From Oscillospiraceae bacterium (GTDB taxonomy: Bacteria; Bacillota_A; Clostridia; Oscillospirales; Ruminococcaceae), in assembly GCA_900766795.1 (NCBI GenBank), contig CAAFWX010000328.1, forward strand, positions 1 to 13,891: a DNA stretch of 13,891 nucleotides, given 5' to 3'. Position 1 is the stretch's first letter; each line of letters starts with the position of its first letter. The notes beneath the pieces are model-generated. The model saw nothing but the letters and a program-made list of their open reading frames with translations, was not told where the DNA came from and did no database searches. A program made the position numbers and the translations under genes. Positions 13,753 through 13,891 of the stretch are shown here, piece after piece.

Positions 13753-13891
13753 GGCAACACCGCACAATTACCGGCTGCCGCCTTTGCCCAGCGACGGCTG
13801 CGCCTTTCGCCCAGCTGCGCTTTACGCTTGCTTGCATATTTTCCGCCAGCAGTTTCCCGCTTGAATACGCTTCGCTTCCGCGGGAAACGCC
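13753..13891. repeat. GC-rich repeat element after gyrB, cut by the window edge
   Basis: The composition changes sharply to GC-rich right after the gyrB stop. Two imperfect direct repeats, GGCTGCCGCCTTTGCCCAGC (13773-13792) and GGCTGCGCCTTTCGCCCAGC (13796-13815), lie three bases apart. Downstream, GTTTCCCGC (13852-13860) and GCGGGAAAC (13880-13888) form a perfect 9-bp inverted repeat. No open frame or terminator T-tract is evident. It looks like an intergenic repeat or miniature mobile element; GGCAACACCGCACAAT at its start could be an end sequence. This is inference. Confidence 0.45.

Overview
The window covers a bacterial chromosomal replication origin and about 6-8 kb on each side. The core order dnaA-dnaN-S4 protein (yaaA)-recF-remB-gyrB is that of a Firmicute. 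Moderate GC, strong AGGAGG-type ribosome sites, a SigD-type flagellin promoter and an 'LWGKMLNVEKAR' motif in GyrB suggest a motile, anaerobic, gut-type Clostridia member, possibly Oscillospirales. That placement is inference; no rRNA gene is present to confirm it.

Left arm (1-5918, every gene on the minus strand, reading from the origin outwards): a metal-stress operon with an ArsR/SmtB repressor, a class I methyltransferase, a free-standing heavy-metal-binding (HMA) protein and a P1B-type Zn/Cd/Pb efflux ATPase. It is driven by a perfect sigma-A promoter next to a perfect 16-bp inverted-repeat operator, and it ends in an intrinsic terminator. Next comes a single flagellin gene with a textbook sigma-28/SigD promoter, a structured leader and its own terminator. 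Last is the N-terminal part of an aspartate kinase, cut by the window edge.

Centre (5919-6980 and 8346-8579): two non-coding, AT-rich blocks flank dnaA and form a bipartite oriC. They hold six exact copies of the 9-mer TTTTCAACA (either strand) and many single-mismatch copies. I saw no exact copy of the classical DnaA box TTATCCACA. The box-reading part of this DnaA (domain IV) is also altered at positions that contact DNA bases in E. coli, so origin and initiator may have diverged together.

Right arm (6981-13752, every gene on the plus strand): dnaA (initiator), dnaN (sliding clamp), a short S4-domain RNA-binding protein, recF (gap repair) and remB (DUF370 regulator). These form a tight cluster ending in an intrinsic terminator at about 11341-11368. 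A roughly 400-base spacer with a good promoter precedes gyrB, which has a lysine-rich insertion and a Trp at the position of E. coli Lys447. Directly after gyrB, a GC-rich stretch with imperfect direct repeats and an inverted repeat runs off the right edge; it looks like an intergenic repeat element.

All genes point away from the origin, so all are co-directional with replication. The rpmH-rnpA-yidC block that usually sits upstream of dnaA in Firmicutes is absent; the metal-resistance operon takes its place.
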